64,000 nucleotides of DNA from Phytophthora sp. 'mugwort' (GCA_033558025.1 JAUCEF010000004.1:3534001-3598000), one strand, 5' to 3'. Shown: positions 1 to 12,111, counted from the stretch's first letter. The notes: generated by a model from the letters alone, not told the origin. Numbers and translations: made by a program.

Positions 1-358
1 TTTTTCACGACTGATCTCTTCCTTCACACCAGCGGGTAGTGTACCCTCTTATCTGTCGGTATGCCCGTGGCGATCGTTCCGTCACCCCTTCCTTCGCTCC
101 ACCATTCCCCTGTCCTATTGTGAGCTGATCCTGTGTAGCCATGCTCCCATAACGTCCGTCCTTGCCGTCCAGCCGATCACCTCGCTCCTCCAGATTCGAA
201 TCCTGTTCTTCAATGCCGTCAACTGGCGATCTTGCGACAGGGGTTCGCGCTCATCATCGTAAAGCTGCTCAGCGAGTAACTGCTTAGCTAACGTCGCTTC
301 GCCCAACCGACGGACAGGGCCGTGCCCGAGACGGTTGCCACCGTTCCTACTCGGGACA
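1..358 (-). repeat. 3' LTR of gypsy copy A
   Basis: Matches 12112-12468 with about three substitutions. On the minus strand it begins TGTCCCGAGTAGG (358 downwards) and ends near CAGTCGTGAAAA. The end of ORF3 runs through it: the minus-strand frame from 786 continues to 115. The outer boundary is at or just beyond base 1. Confidence 0.9.
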
Positions 359-1426
359 TCATCCCCGACCGAGCAGAGACGTCTTCGTCGAGCCGCATCC
401 TGACGAACTTGCCGCAGCTGTTCCCGCATGGCGCGACGTCGAGCCGGAGTTGCCGCTATTGTGTTCCGACGTCTTGGCGTATCCCCGCCACCCTCCATAC
501 GCCAATAAGCCTCGCTTAGGCGAACTTCTTGCTCCATGGCTTCCATATCTTGCAGCCAATCTTCATAGCTTTCACAAACCACTTGCCACGGAGTCCGCTT
601 CAGGGAGGAGTCCTCATACGAGTGCCACACAGAGCTGACGAAGGACGCCGCACCCACAGCACAAGCCGCCAATGCAGCTTCTCGGTGAACCGTGATCCCT
701 TCGTAGAGCCCCACGTCCCCCACTCTAGCATAGTATCCGTTCGCCGCTAACACCAGCACAAATAGGCCCAGTTGGCCGCGACACAACCACTCGATTCCTT
801 CCTACAGGTATAGCATACTGTAGCCACCCACGGAGAACAGCAAGTAGTCGCTATCCACGGCACTTTCGCGGTCCAACGAGCACGGTCCACCGTCCTCTTA
901 CACTGTACTAGCAGTCCCTTGTAATACTTCTTTAGTGCGGCCCAACTATCTCCAAAGTGTCCGGCAAGAACACACACTAGTAGGCACGGAAGACGTCTAG
1001 CCACTTGTATACCAACCGTCCCAATCCCCCTTCATGCTCCCTTCGCGCTTCCAGTACTACCATCGGAGTGACCCACAGAGCCACATACATGCTCCACAAG
1101 TGGTCACCTAAAGAGCGGCCTCGCACTACCGGCCCTCTCACGAAACGTTTCGTCCACGTGTAAGCGAAATAGCTGAGCGCCTGGATCGGTCTGATTGCCA
1201 CTTCACGGAGCGGTTGGGTGATCAGCCAAATGAGCGCACCGCCCAATGCACAGAGAATCTCGTGCCAATACACACACTCGAAGTCTCCACCTAAATTACC
1301 AATCGCGGTTAACGTGGATAGGCACCAGCGCACCACCGCTGCGGCCAGTTCCATCGCACCGACAAACCGAAAGTCAGGGTACACTCCATCTCCATCCGAG
1401 CGGCCATTAAAGTCACCTTCCATCAC
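115..1426 (-). pseudogene. ORF3 of gypsy copy A: hydrophobic extra protein between pol and 3' LTR
   Basis: Read in three consecutive minus-strand frames (1426-977, 1004-747, 786-115), so there are at least two frameshifts. The first part has hydrophobic stretches (for example around ALGGALIWLITQPL) and ends with a segment VVLEARREHEGGLGRLVYKW that is conserved in the fragment at 31566-32421 (VVLEAQREKAHGLGWLIHKW). The last part (a DWLQDMEAMEQ-type segment followed by LSEAYWRMEG) is conserved at 62335-62714 (AWLVDMEEIEQ, LSEVYWRIDG). The end of the frame lies inside the LTR. An extra sense frame after integrase with membrane-like segments is the position of an envelope gene in errantiviruses, but I see no cleavage site or other envelope hallmark, so function is unknown. 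Conservation across copies says it was once translated. Confidence 0.6.
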
Positions 1427-1591
1427 CGTTCACATCATTCGGCCGTTCTCTGTCACATTCCAGGATTCGTCGAACGGCAACTGACTCAGGTCAGTAGCCA
1501 TCATTCACGGTTGAGACCAGGTCCCTACGCGCCATTCTCCATTCCACCCGCAACTGCGCAAGCGTTCAAGAATACCAAGAAGTTCCAAGTT

Positions 1592-3166
1592 ATGCCCAAA
1601 TCAACGTCGTCCACGTCCGACCCCCATGAGGCCCTCGTGGACAGCCTCCGAGCCATCGTCGAAGATGAGTCGACATCGTTGGACACCACGACCGTCCTCC
1701 GAGCACAGGTGGCCTTCTGGTCGCGAGTGCGCCCCTTGTTGGCCACGAACTCGGCATCGCTCGGTCTCAACGCTCTAGTTGAATTCGTAGTCTCGGTCGT
1801 GGCCAGCGATGCAACCGTCCCGCTAGCACTCTCTCAACCGGTCCTGTTATTACCTCCACCTGACACGCGGCTTCCGGGAGTAGCTGCTCCGCACCGCCTC
1901 TTCGCCTCCTCCGCTTCACCGTTCCCGACATGGTCTTCTAAGTGACCAGCCACCAGGAGCGCAACTCGAGCCAAGCCTTCATTGGCTAAGACACAAAAAC
2001 GAGTCAAGAAAGTACCGAAGGCGAGGGACTATTTCGAGCTGCCTGACGACATTCCTGACCGGATCGAAGAAGCTCAAGACGCCGTTCTAGCAACCGCGAC
2101 GACTCAGGGCAAGGCACCGTTCCGGCTGGCGTATCCCTGGCACGTTCAACGCGTCTGGTACGATCCCGTCAAACACAAGAGCCTCCATTGGCAAATTGGC
2201 GGTTCTGGATGCGGTTCCGACGGACGTTCTTTGTGTGCTCGCTGTACGCTCCCACCGACAAGGCTAACTCTCGACACAAGCAGAAGACGAACGCCAACCA
2301 AGCTCGATTCAAGATCATCAGTAAGAACATCGAGGTCTTCGGCTACTACGGGTTCTTGCGGCTTTTCGAAGACAAGATTCACGACACGCTGATGTGGTTC
2401 GGGGGTCAAGCGGCCAAGCACTCGCCCAGTAGCAAGGGCAAAAAAGAGACGTTCAATCCTCTCCAGGAATACCTGGTCACACTCTACCGCCGGGACCGTT
2501 CACACTACGACCGTGTCATCGCTCGCACACTGAACCCGCTCCGTATCAATGCAGACGGATACAGTTCCTTACTCGAGTTGCTGGAGCGGACCCGAGCATT
2601 GGATCCGACTCGCAGTCCTAATCTCCGGCTGTCTACTAAGGCGCTCGCACGCGTTGGACGTGGCGCAGGGACCTCCGCCCACAGCATCTTGGGTAGGTAA
2701 CAAGTCTGAAGGTCCCTGGAAGGCGCTGTTTTGCTGACAAAGCACTACGTCATACTCAGCTCGAAGTGGCCACCGCGCTGACCACGAATGCGAGCATCGC
2801 CACCTTTTCCTATAAGCCGTTCAAGGCCTCTGCGGTAGACGAATACGATTCGGACTTCGAGGAGGACGGTGACTACACCGCGCTAGCTCGGCGGCTTCTG
2901 TAGTCGCATCACGCCGTTCCTCTCCCCAAACCGGCTCTTCACGCACGGGTCTCACCGACTCCGATTCCGACGAAGCAGACGCCGCGAACGATGAAGACTA
3001 TGAGGATGGAGAAGAGCAAGAAAACGCCGAAGACGATGAAGAAAAGGTCAAGCCCAACGTAGGCAATAACGACGAGCCGGACGACGAAGTCGGTTCTCAC
3101 GGAGAGTCCGAACTCGAAGGCAAGGCTCCTCCTACTTCCACCGATGTCGACGCTCAAGAACAATAG
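1592..3166 (+). pseudogene. aORF of gypsy copy A: antisense reading frame downstream of pol
   Basis: Runs opposite to gag-pol and ORF3. The start at 1592 is chosen because the frame from there aligns without gaps with the one starting at 52900: both have 14 residues before a shared LVD, then AQVAFWSRVRPLLATNSAS against VQVAFWSRMRPFLSRNSAS. Further shared blocks are TQGKAPFR, a PSWVGN-like stretch and a DSDFEEDGDYT-like stretch, followed by a strongly acidic Asp/Glu-rich tail (about 2960-3160). The middle (about 2190-2650) is a basic/aromatic segment absent from the other copy. An in-frame TGA at 1943-1945 and at least three frameshifts (near 2190, 2650 and 2730) break it. No known family recognised. 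Antisense frames in this position are known from some plant gypsy elements such as Grande and Retand; homology to those is not claimed. Confidence 0.65.
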
Positions 3167-3429
3167 TCTGAGACTGTTCCTCCAAGATCCCAAAAGTCCA
3201 AGTGATATAACTCTTTGAAGAACGCTTCCCTTTTTGTTTTCGTTCTTCATTTCCACGTTTAGTTTCATCCATGTCAACTTAACCAAAATATACACACACA
3301 ATTTCACCGTTACGTTTCTCGAGCTCCATTTAAATCCCTTACGATATCAATCATTCTCCTGGCTCGAGACACACCTCCTGCGACTTACACCATTAAGTCG
3401 TCTTCAGCCACTTCAGCTTTTGCATCAGC

Positions 3430-4850
3430 CAGTCGAGCTTTCCGTCTTAGCCCAGGTAGACCGTTCTTGGCTCTTTACGACCGTTCAAAAGCGTCGATTA
3501 GTACAGCATATTCGGGTCTCAATTCCGTCCTCGAAAGCCAAAACGTCTCGTGGTTCGTAGTCAATACTAGATACTCCGTCGTCCTGTTCTTCGTCGCTTG
3601 GCCACCACTTCCAAAATTGGGGAATCCACGCCAGTTATCACAGTGTCTTCTCGCCCGATCGTTAGTCTTTTTGTAAAACTCGACACAGGCAAGTAGGATT
3701 CCTTCAGAGGACCATTATTCGCTTCACCGCTTTCTTCGTCTACTCCATCCGGTATGTCATCCATGAACGGGCGTGTCCAGCGTCCTCGGAATCTCTTTAG
3801 TCGGTTGACATCGCAATCACGATCTTATCTGGACGCGTCGGGATTTCGATCCGATACGTATTTTCGCCAACTTTGCTTCGGATACGGTAGGGACCATGCC
3901 AAGAGAAGGCGAGCTTCTTCGTACGCTTCTCTCCTCGTCTTGCTCGGAAGAACTGATACACCCAGACTGGGTCACCAACTTGATATACGACATCTCGTTG
4001 TTGTTGTAACCGCTGCTCGTGTCGGTCTTGAGCTTTGGCCAACTGCGCCCTTTCAACCAAACCCCAAGAGTCCTTTAGCGAGCGGTACAATTCTCGACGG
4101 TATTGAGCCACCTCGTTGCTTTTATCATTTCTCACTCACGTTTAGAAATGCCAAGTCCAGTGGAAGTACCGGGTCTCGCCCATACAACGAGAAGACCGGA
4201 GTGTCACCTAATTCATCGTGATAAGCCGTTCGATAGGCAATCAACACCCTCGGCAAATATAAATCCCAGTCCGTCTGTGCTTCACTAACATACATCTTGA
4301 GCAGTCTGATCAGAACCGCTCCACTAAGCCCCGAGTCTGAGGATGGTATGGTGGACCAAACAGCTTTTTGATCCCCAAAGGCTCATAGAAAGACTTAGCC
4401 AGATCCGAGATGAAGTTCGGTCCACGGTCACTTAATAAATCGGGATGTTATACCGTGCCGAGCTACCACTCCGTTCACCATTACTCGCAAAACGTCATCG
4501 TATCGAGCTGATCTACCGCGAATGCTTCAACCCACCAAGTGAAGTAAACAACAAATACCAGGGTGTACTTATTTCCAGCAGCTGTCTCAATTAAAGGTCC
4601 GATCGCATCCACTACGAGCAACGGACGGTCCAGTCAAGCCGACTATTGGCATCCTCTGCATCAGGCCAGACCGCCAGGGTCGATGCCCCTTTCCACTCCC
4701 ACAATCGCCGCATTCACGGACGTATTCGGCCACGTCCTTTCGCCAACCAGGCCAGAACCCATGTCTTCTTACGTGATCATACGTCTCCGTTAGTCCCAAA
4801 TGAGCTGACAGAATATCCGAGTGACAGTAGTGTAGCACGGTTTCCACATA
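3430..4850 (-). pseudogene. Integrase and chromodomain-like tail of gypsy copy A
   Basis: Minus-strand frames 4847-4587 carry the N-terminal zinc-binding region (CHSDILSAHLGL, then CGDCGSGKGH), typical of retroviral-type integrases. The core is fragmented between about 4590 and 4140; the GLVERF segment that contains the catalytic glutamate is readable near 4340 and is followed at once by a stop. The C-terminal domain (GDPVWVYQFFRARRGEKRTK, then FSWHGPYRIRSKVGENTYRI) is at 4135-3797 and resembles the GPY/F module of gypsy integrases. A tail ending in TVITGVDSPILEVVAKR (3764-3567) and a more decayed chromodomain-like end (to about 3430) match copy D at 54158-54780. Several frameshifts and stops. 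Confidence 0.8.
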
Positions 4851-5027
4851 CGATACGGTATTACCGGCACGATTAAAGATTTGGCCGGTCCCACTTGAGC
4901 GTGTAAGTTCACGCGCCGCATCAACATGCCGTTAAGTACTTCATACCGTGGAGCCATTTCATCACACGCGCTCTCAAGAACAGGTTCAAGGGTAGAGCAT
5001 CATCCAGAAGGAACGCCGTCAGAGCCT

Positions 5028-6700
5028 TTACCCAATGCACAGCTTGCTGTTCCGCAGGAACTTATCCGAGTCCAATCCATACAAATCCAAAGGAAAGACG
5101 GGAAGGTTCGCAGGCGGTCCTTCCCCGTCCTGGTCCAGAGTAGGCTTGGTCCCAATATCCAGCACACCGCCGTCCGTTCCTTCGTCGCCAAACTCATAGT
5201 CACCAGGTTCCGGCCTTTGCTCAGGTCGCTCCACGACTGAATCGGGAACCAGGTCCTGATCCGTTGGATCGGGATTCAGTAAGTCCATCATCGTCGGTAC
5301 GGCATTCAACAAATCAGCCATAGTGACAGCAGCTACACGATCAGCAGGTAAGCGAGACAATCCATCAACATGCACCATAGCCGTCTCGGGCTTCTGATGT
5401 ACCTTAAATTGCAAATTTGACAATTCCATCGCCCACCGTGCCAATTTCGTATTCGTAGTACGGTTTCCCGGGCTGAACACCCACGCCAAAGCCTGGTGGT
5501 CCGTGTATAGATCGAACTTGCGTTTGTCTAGGTAGCAACGGAACTTCCGTGTTGTCCACACTATGCCCCAGCATTCGATCTCCGAAATGCCGTCTTGCTT
5601 CTATCCAATTGTTCTGCGAGCCGTCAACAACTTGCTGGCATAAGTCACGACACGATTGCGACCGTCCACTTCCTGCATGAGGCACGCCCCCAAAGCGTAA
5701 CAAAACGAATCCACGAAAAGCTTAAAGCTACGCTTAGGATCGGGATACACCAAAATTGGAGGCTTCACAACAGCCCGCTTGAGTTGACGAAGAGCATTCT
5801 CACAGTCTTCACTCCAAACATAAGGCGCATCCTTGATCTTTAACCGTTCCAGTGGAGCAGAAATCAGAGCGTACCCTGGAATGTAGCGTCGAAAATAACT
5901 CGTAAGCTCCAAGAAAGATCTTATTCCGTGCACGTCGCGAGGTCGCTGAACGTTCATCACTGCTTTCACCTTTTCGGGATTCGGCAAGATTTCCGACGGA
6001 GTCACATTGTGTCCCAAAAAAGTCACTTGACTCCGGCCCCAATGACACTTCTTCATTTTCAGCTTGAATCCCGCCTCTTGGAACCGAGTCAGTACTTGTC
6101 GGACACGCACCAAATGGGACGGAAAGTCCTTACTAAATATCACGCAGTCATCTAGGTAGACTAAACAGACTTTCCGCTTCAAATCGATTAGCACGGTCTT
6201 CATCAGACCCTCGAATGCCGGCACCGCGTTACACAGGCTAAAGGGCATCACTAGCCATTCCTAACAATCCATATTTGCAAGTAAACGCCATCTTAGACAC
6301 ACTATCCTTGTCACTCGGCACGTTCCAATAACCTGACGCGATATCCATTGTCGAGAACAATTGAGCGTCCCCCAAAACATTCAATATGTCGTCGGTCAAA
6401 GGCATAGGGTACCAGTCTTTCACAGTCACTGCATTCAACCTTCTGTAGTAAATACACAAACGAATCCCACCGTCCGGTTTCCGTATCATTAACACCGGAC
6501 CGGCCTACGGACTCTTGGACGGACGGATCAGTTCCGGCTCTTCGAACTGCTGTATTTCTGCCTCCATGACTTCTTCTTCCGCTAATGAGACGCGATACGG
6601 TTGTTGTTTTATCGGCGCACTGTCCCCTGTATCGTGAAATGTAACGGCTCCGTCCGACCCGGTTCCCTCGAGGACTCCACAAACATATCCCGAAAGCCAT
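5028..6700 (-). pseudogene. Reverse transcriptase and RNase H of gypsy copy A
   Basis: RT motifs are read on the minus strand in at least three frames: PDGGIRLCIYYRRLNAVTVK and FSTMDIASGYWNVP in 6495-6238, then LCNAVPAFEGLM, VYLDDCVIFSKDF (the YLDD active site) and the connection domain in 6251-5601. RNase H follows: KLFVDSFCYALGACLMQ near 5720, then after another frameshift YTDHQALAWVFSPGNRTTN and VHVDGLSRLPAD in 5561-5028. The order and motifs are typical of Ty3/gypsy pol. Frameshifts near 6245 and 5590 break the frame exactly within conserved blocks, so no functional enzyme is made. Confidence 0.9.
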
Positions 6701-7048
6701 TCAACTCGGCCTGAAACAACCGCTTCTGTTCTTCAGTCAGCTTAAGCCCCGCGAAATCGGCCACTAGCTCATCTACCTTGTCAGGCGGGATCTGAGGACG
6801 AGACGCCTTGACTTCTCTTGGACGGTCTCTTTCCGTTCCTCGATTACCGACGCGGTCGCTACTGCTACTTCCGACTCACCATGCTCCGCTGATAGTCCAG
6901 TAGCTTCTACTTGTTTAGACGACCGTTCGAAGTCAAAAGCCTCTCCAGGGATCACGGATGTAGAAGCCACTATGGCGCCTTTCCGGATCCAACACTCGTC
7001 CATTGACGCGTTACATATTTCCACGATACTATGCCATCCTCGACAGAG

Positions 7049-7898
7049 CTAAAACGAGCGGGCGACACACAGTGTAGGCGGCAAGTCAAGAGAGCCTTCT
7101 ACGAGACCAGTAGCACCCTTCATGATGTCCCCATCCACAAGAGCCGTCACTATCGCCTGTCCTCGCGGCGGAAGACGGATTGACGCGGCCATAGCAGCCA
7201 TGTACGTATGTTGCACAATCGTGACCCCCAAGAACAACACTTCTTCAGAGCCTTTGAGTAACATAGTTTGCTCATCCACATCAATCACGGCCTTGTAGGC
7301 GCTCAAAGCATCTACACCTAGGATAGCGTCTACGTGAAGACACTCCACGACCACCACTTGAAGCTTGATTTCCACCGATCCTAACCGAATAGGCAAGCAT
7401 ATCCATCCCCGGATTCGTATGCGATGCCCCGAAGAACTCCTTACGCGTCCCTCGTACGGTCCAGAGGCTCGGTGGCACGCCTAACCGTTTCAGTACTAGT
7501 CCATCAACACGACTCAGCGTGGCTCCAGTGTCGGCCAGCATCTGAGAAGACAAACAGTCGATATATCCACTAGAGAGTGCTTCGAAACTACCAACGGCCC
7601 ACACCACACGCCGTCCTCCTTTCCCGATCTGCTGCCAGTCACGGTTATCATCCCTAGACTCATGCTGTACTCCAAACCCATTGGGCAGATTGACCGTAAC
7701 CATTTCCACTAGACCGGTCTTCTTCGACAGTTCCGTACGACATCGATCGGGAGCTACAACATTCACATAATGAGAAGCGTCGTCATCGCACTCAGGCCTG
7801 AATTCTCGCTCACCCAAGGCCTCAGCGTGGCTCTGGTACAGTGCCGAACAATCGAAACATACCGCCTTCTTCGTTCGCCTTCGGCCGCGGTTCCTCAC
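7049..7898 (-). pseudogene. Retroviral-type aspartic protease of gypsy copy A
   Basis: Minus frame 7898-7281 contains LADTGATLSRVDGLVLKRLG, the DTGA active site with its flanking strands. After a frameshift near 7390 the next frame (7396-7049) carries DAILGVDALSAYKAVIDV, which corresponds to the ILG flap/helix region of retropepsins. The upstream part of the frame includes CFDCSALYQSHAEALGE, a segment also present in copy D (CFDYSSLYGGCAEALGD), so it is a conserved N-terminal extension. Protease lies before RT as expected. Confidence 0.85.
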
Positions 7899-8028
7899 AG
7901 CGGGATATGATCGTCGCTTTCATCGGTCGCACAACGCCTTCCATATCCGGATAACGTTTCTCGCAAAGTAGTCCTCGTCCAGTTCAGTACTCCCTCCCAG
8001 CTCGGCTTAATCAGGTTCTGTTCCTTTC

Positions 8029-9334
8029 CTACACGGTCCATATGCCAACGCAACCGTTCCCAGTCTCCATTTCAGGACGTTTATCTCTTAGCGGAGGGAC
8101 TTCGGCTTCCTCTTCTTCATCGAGCGGCCCTTTTCGACCAGAGATCCGTCCTTCATACTCGTCTCGTTCCTCCTTCAGCATTCGGAACACTGCTTGACGA
8201 GCGATAGCTCTCAACATTTTCGGACGGATGGCCTCCTTATCGTAGCGCCTCGATACAGGAATAGTTACGACAATCAGAAGCTACGATTTCCTCTTCTGGG
8301 TCTAGCGAGCATACGATATTCTCCTTCACGACGTCTCCGCCATCATCTACCTCTTCGCCAATAGCAGCAACGACTCCGTCTTTGTCTTCTCCTCCCGAAT
8401 CAGTATCTGCGGCTTCCACACAATCCGTAACTCCGATCTCAATAAAGTCAACTTCCACTTGCACCACTTCTGATACTTGGTTCGTATTCGAATCTGTCAC
8501 AGTCTCAGGTGCACTCACCCGACGAGCCACTTGGAGGGGCGCACGTAGTACAGTCTCGGTTCGTACGTTTCGCGTCGGCGGTGATCCTCGAAGTCTCATG
8601 GTACCACTCCTGCCAATATTCAGGCGACGCCGTTCCTTCAGGTGACGCACTCCATGTCCGTTCCAGTACTTCCGACTCCAATGCGAGAAACCGTGCCATG
8701 TCCTTTAAGGATGGCTCTTTCTGCATCTCAGCATTCTGCTTTATCCGTCGCTTCATTTCGACTTCGTCGAGGGGATAGATCCGCTCCTCAATTTCCTTAT
8801 CATACTCCTCTTCCTCTTCAGCGACGTCTTCTTCAGCTAGAACACTAGCTTCTTGACCCGGATCGCACAGTTCATCGCCTCTAACTCAGTGTCCGTGAAC
8901 AATCGAGAGAAATGAGAGGGACTTTCTCTCTCGGTCTCCTCGCAGAGTCTTGAATATCTTCGGGTATGTCCTTCACAGTAGTCGCACGCACTACTTCAGC
9001 CGTCATTGATTCTTCTTCGGACAACAACGGTTCCCTTTCGTCACTTGTAAAACCGAGTCCTTCTCCCCTATGAACGTCCTTCCCTCCAATGACACAGTCA
9101 ACAGCGTTACCGTTCTCCTCTTCGACAGAGGCGCTCCCTTCAATCAATTTCTTCGGCGTAGCCAACACTGGGTTCCACACTCGAACTCGGTTCCTCATCT
9201 TCCTTCACGACCAGGCAACCGACCGAGTCGTCGCTCTCCACTTCATCTCCTTCCGCTGCCTCTTCTTGATCGATCCATTCTTCCACATAGTCATCCGAAT
9301 CTGAGTCAAACCCTTCTTCGTCCTCACTCCACAC
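8029..9334 (-). pseudogene. Acidic linker region between gag zinc knuckles and protease, copy A
   Basis: About 1.3 kb of minus-strand frames rich in Glu and Asp (for example EDEEGFDSDSDDYVEEWIDQ in 9334-9140). It contains a conserved island: RIYPLDEVEMK followed by NAEMQKEPSLKDMARFLA (about 8786-8680), then SPEYWQEWYHET. The same island occurs in the plus-strand fragment at 16470-16590 and in copy D near 59290-59400. No known domain recognised. The region is in several frames and not translatable as one protein now. Confidence 0.6.
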
Positions 9335-9517
9335 ATCCTCAAACCGGATTACCGTCCGCGTAACATATCTCCCACGGTCAATCCGCGAGTCACTTCCTAG
9401 GCAAGAGGAAGAAATGGCTCTCTCCTTCCCTTCCTCCCGCCACCTCCTTGTTGTGTTGCAGGACGCACGGAGCAGCTCTTGATCCTCCAGCCGTTCTGGC
9501 CAATTCGCGCAGTCCAG

Positions 9518-11890
9518 TCAGTGTAAGACACTCAGCGATTCCGTGCCCACGGTCTTCACAAAAGTAACCGCCTCGAGAGAAACGACCTCCATTGTCGCCA
9601 CACCGTTACCTCGATACGGTTCTTCACACTCCGCGATGATGTGTCCCAATTGACCGCACCGACCACAGGTCAGTCGCTGCCTTGAGCAATTAACGCGGTT
9701 GCACCCCTTTCGATCACACCGTCCACACACACTGACACCGTCACGCGCCCAATTGTCAGGAGCCATACTGATGCCCCTGAATGGTCGTCCGTTCCCTTGC
9801 CCTTCTCGCACTGGAGTTGGTTGACTTGCACGACCGCAACCGTCAGGAGCAACATCCGGCGGCGATCGCCATTGTGTGGTCACCTGCCACTGCTTTTGCT
9901 GCTGCACCAGGGAACGCATCTGCTGCGCTAGCTCCTCAATTGATGACTGCGCGGGGGCAGATTGGGCTTTTGTCGGAGCTTCATCAGCAAACTCGTCGTC
10001 CTCTTCAATAGGGCGATGCATTTCCTTGAACATCAACCGTTCACTCGCCTCAGGGATGTCGCACGCAGGGCTCGAATCGAGCGTGCCAACAAGCATTTGT
10101 TTTCCAAACCACGGCAGAAAAGCTGGTATCTCATGCGAGGGTTTGGATAATCTCGAACACCGATTCACCGCGCTCACACCGCGTCGAATGTAAGCGTTCC
10201 CATAGCTCATCCGCGGTACGGCTCAGGAAATGGTTGTGAAACCGTACCTCCAGCGTACGGTACGTCTTGATGCTCGAACTTCCCCACCATCATTCAGCTA
10301 TCTCGTCCCTTCAACTTCTGACGGAACACCAACAACTGTGACTGATCCGGTAGCCCTTATAAGATGCAAAAGATTCCCAGAAGGCTCGGGAATTTTCGAC
10401 AGTAGCCGTGTCCGAGTAAAACATGGGTAGCACTTTAACCGCATTCGAGACTAGACTCGACATAGCGAACGATCTGGCCGTCCGGGTAGAAACAAGTCCC
10501 TCCTTGCCCACCGTATCCGTACCCCGTCTGTTGATAAGCCGTCCTTCCCACAGGTTCAGGGCGAGGTCGAGCACCTCCAGTCATTTGTGGAGCGTTCTGT
10601 CCCGGTCGCCGTGAGCTTCTGGTCTACACTGAGCTCCTCACCGTCTGTCGAATTCCAGACGTCGGTTGAGCGCTCCGACCCGTAGTTGCCGATGAACTCA
10701 CTACTCGAGCTACTCTTCGAGGCGTTGGAGCCGGGGTTGGACCGCCAGGCAACTGTCTGGGGCCGCTAGATGGGCTTCGCAGAGCCGAGACTCGTGTCGA
10801 AACACTACTCGAGGTCATCGTCCTCCTCACTCGATACGCAGCTTCCTGCCTCTTTCCCTTCTCTTCAGGCCTGGTGTAATTCCAAACTCACGCTTCATCG
10901 ACCGTTCTCAGCCCACAGTCGGTCGGTCCGAGATGCGTGCTTCCGGTCCAGTGTAGAGAGGTATGAACCCACTCTGGGAGCCTCCACTGGTAATTGCTCG
11001 TAGGCCTCCATGTACTCGTCGTCGAACTGTTCTTCGTACGGATCTTCATATTCTCCTTCGTAATCCGCAATATAACCACCGACACCGAACTCGTCTCTAT
11101 CTAGCGGTCGATCTCCGACAAGACTGCCCGTCTTTCCTTGGAAAATGCCAGACTCACTAGTCTTCCTCCTCCCCTCTTTCACGCTCATCCCCCTTCTGCT
11201 CTTCTGGTTCAACCTCGGGCGGGTCTTCTTATTCGCATACATCGTTACCCGCCGTCGCCCAGAGGCTCCTCATAACTTCTCCTTGCAACGCCTCGCGTCC
11301 GGCCGTGGTCGAGGCCATGTTCGAGCGGTCGACGCTACTTTGTCCCTCAGCCCCTGTATCCTGCGGGCCTCCTTCTCCATGGCCTTCAGGCCCTGACTGG
11401 TCCGGCAACTTCTGCCAGATTCCAGTCGCTCCACTTCCGACCGTACTACCGAGGCCGTTATCTCTAGTCCGTCTTCATCGTTACCGCCCTCATTCTGGCA
11501 TGTCATGGCATCATCTTCGTCTTCGTCTTCGTCTGCGCGATCTCCATACCGTCGAGTCATCTCTTCACACTTATCTCCGCTTGGATCAGTCGTCCGTCTT
11601 GCCTCTGCCGTACTGATCCTTCCACACGCTCGTGTATCCCAAACGCTCACCGTAACTTTTCACCGTAGCTCCACTTGGATCAGTTGTCCGTCTCGGTCTC
11701 TGCGGTACTGACTCGTCCACACACTTGCGACTCCCAAACTCTCACTTCTCTTCACTTCGGACCGTTCCTAGGCGACGCTCCGCCGTTCTTCTCTAGTCCT
11801 ACCTGGAACGGTTCCTCACCAACTTCGAGTGTGCGTCAGCCTTCAACGCGGGTCCTGGCGCGGCTGACGACGTACCGGGTCCTTGCCTAG
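9518..11890 (-). pseudogene. gag of gypsy copy A
   Basis: Reading the minus strand: a low-complexity N-terminal part (11890-10600, broken into small frames), then the start of the capsid-like region (KVLPMFYSDTATVENSRAFW in 10574-10311), the end of that region (TLDSSPACDIPEASERLMFK, then HRPIEEDDEF in 10210-9518), and a nucleocapsid with zinc knuckles. One knuckle, CGRCGQLGHIIAEC, has the full CX2CX4HX4C spacing; the preceding one reads CGRCDRKGCNRVNC and has lost its histidine. Much of the capsid between about 10310 and 10210 is missing or scrambled compared with the fragment at 14641-15250. Confidence 0.75.
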
Positions 11891-12111
11891 CGTACGCTCA
11901 CTACAATCGAAAGGGAGACTTCAGGCTCCAGTCTTCCTCACTCTCAAGGCGCGCTGCTTCACACCGAAGGCACTACTTTGATTCTCCACCAAGTTATTGC
12001 GAGCCGTCCTTGGGTGGGTCGGTCCTCTAGGTGTATGGAAGCAGAACGCTTGTAGAGAGTTGGATAACCAACAAATCAAAAATATTAGAATTAACTTGTT
12101 GGATCCAAAGC
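11891..12111 (-). other. Leader and primer-binding region of gypsy copy A
   Basis: Directly inside the 5' LTR. On the minus strand the LTR end CAGTCGTGAA is followed by a segment containing AACAAGTT, then CTACAAGCG and a TGGTGGAGAA motif. The same order follows the LTRs of the fragment at 13387 and copy D at 61876. The primer tRNA was not identified. Confidence 0.6.
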
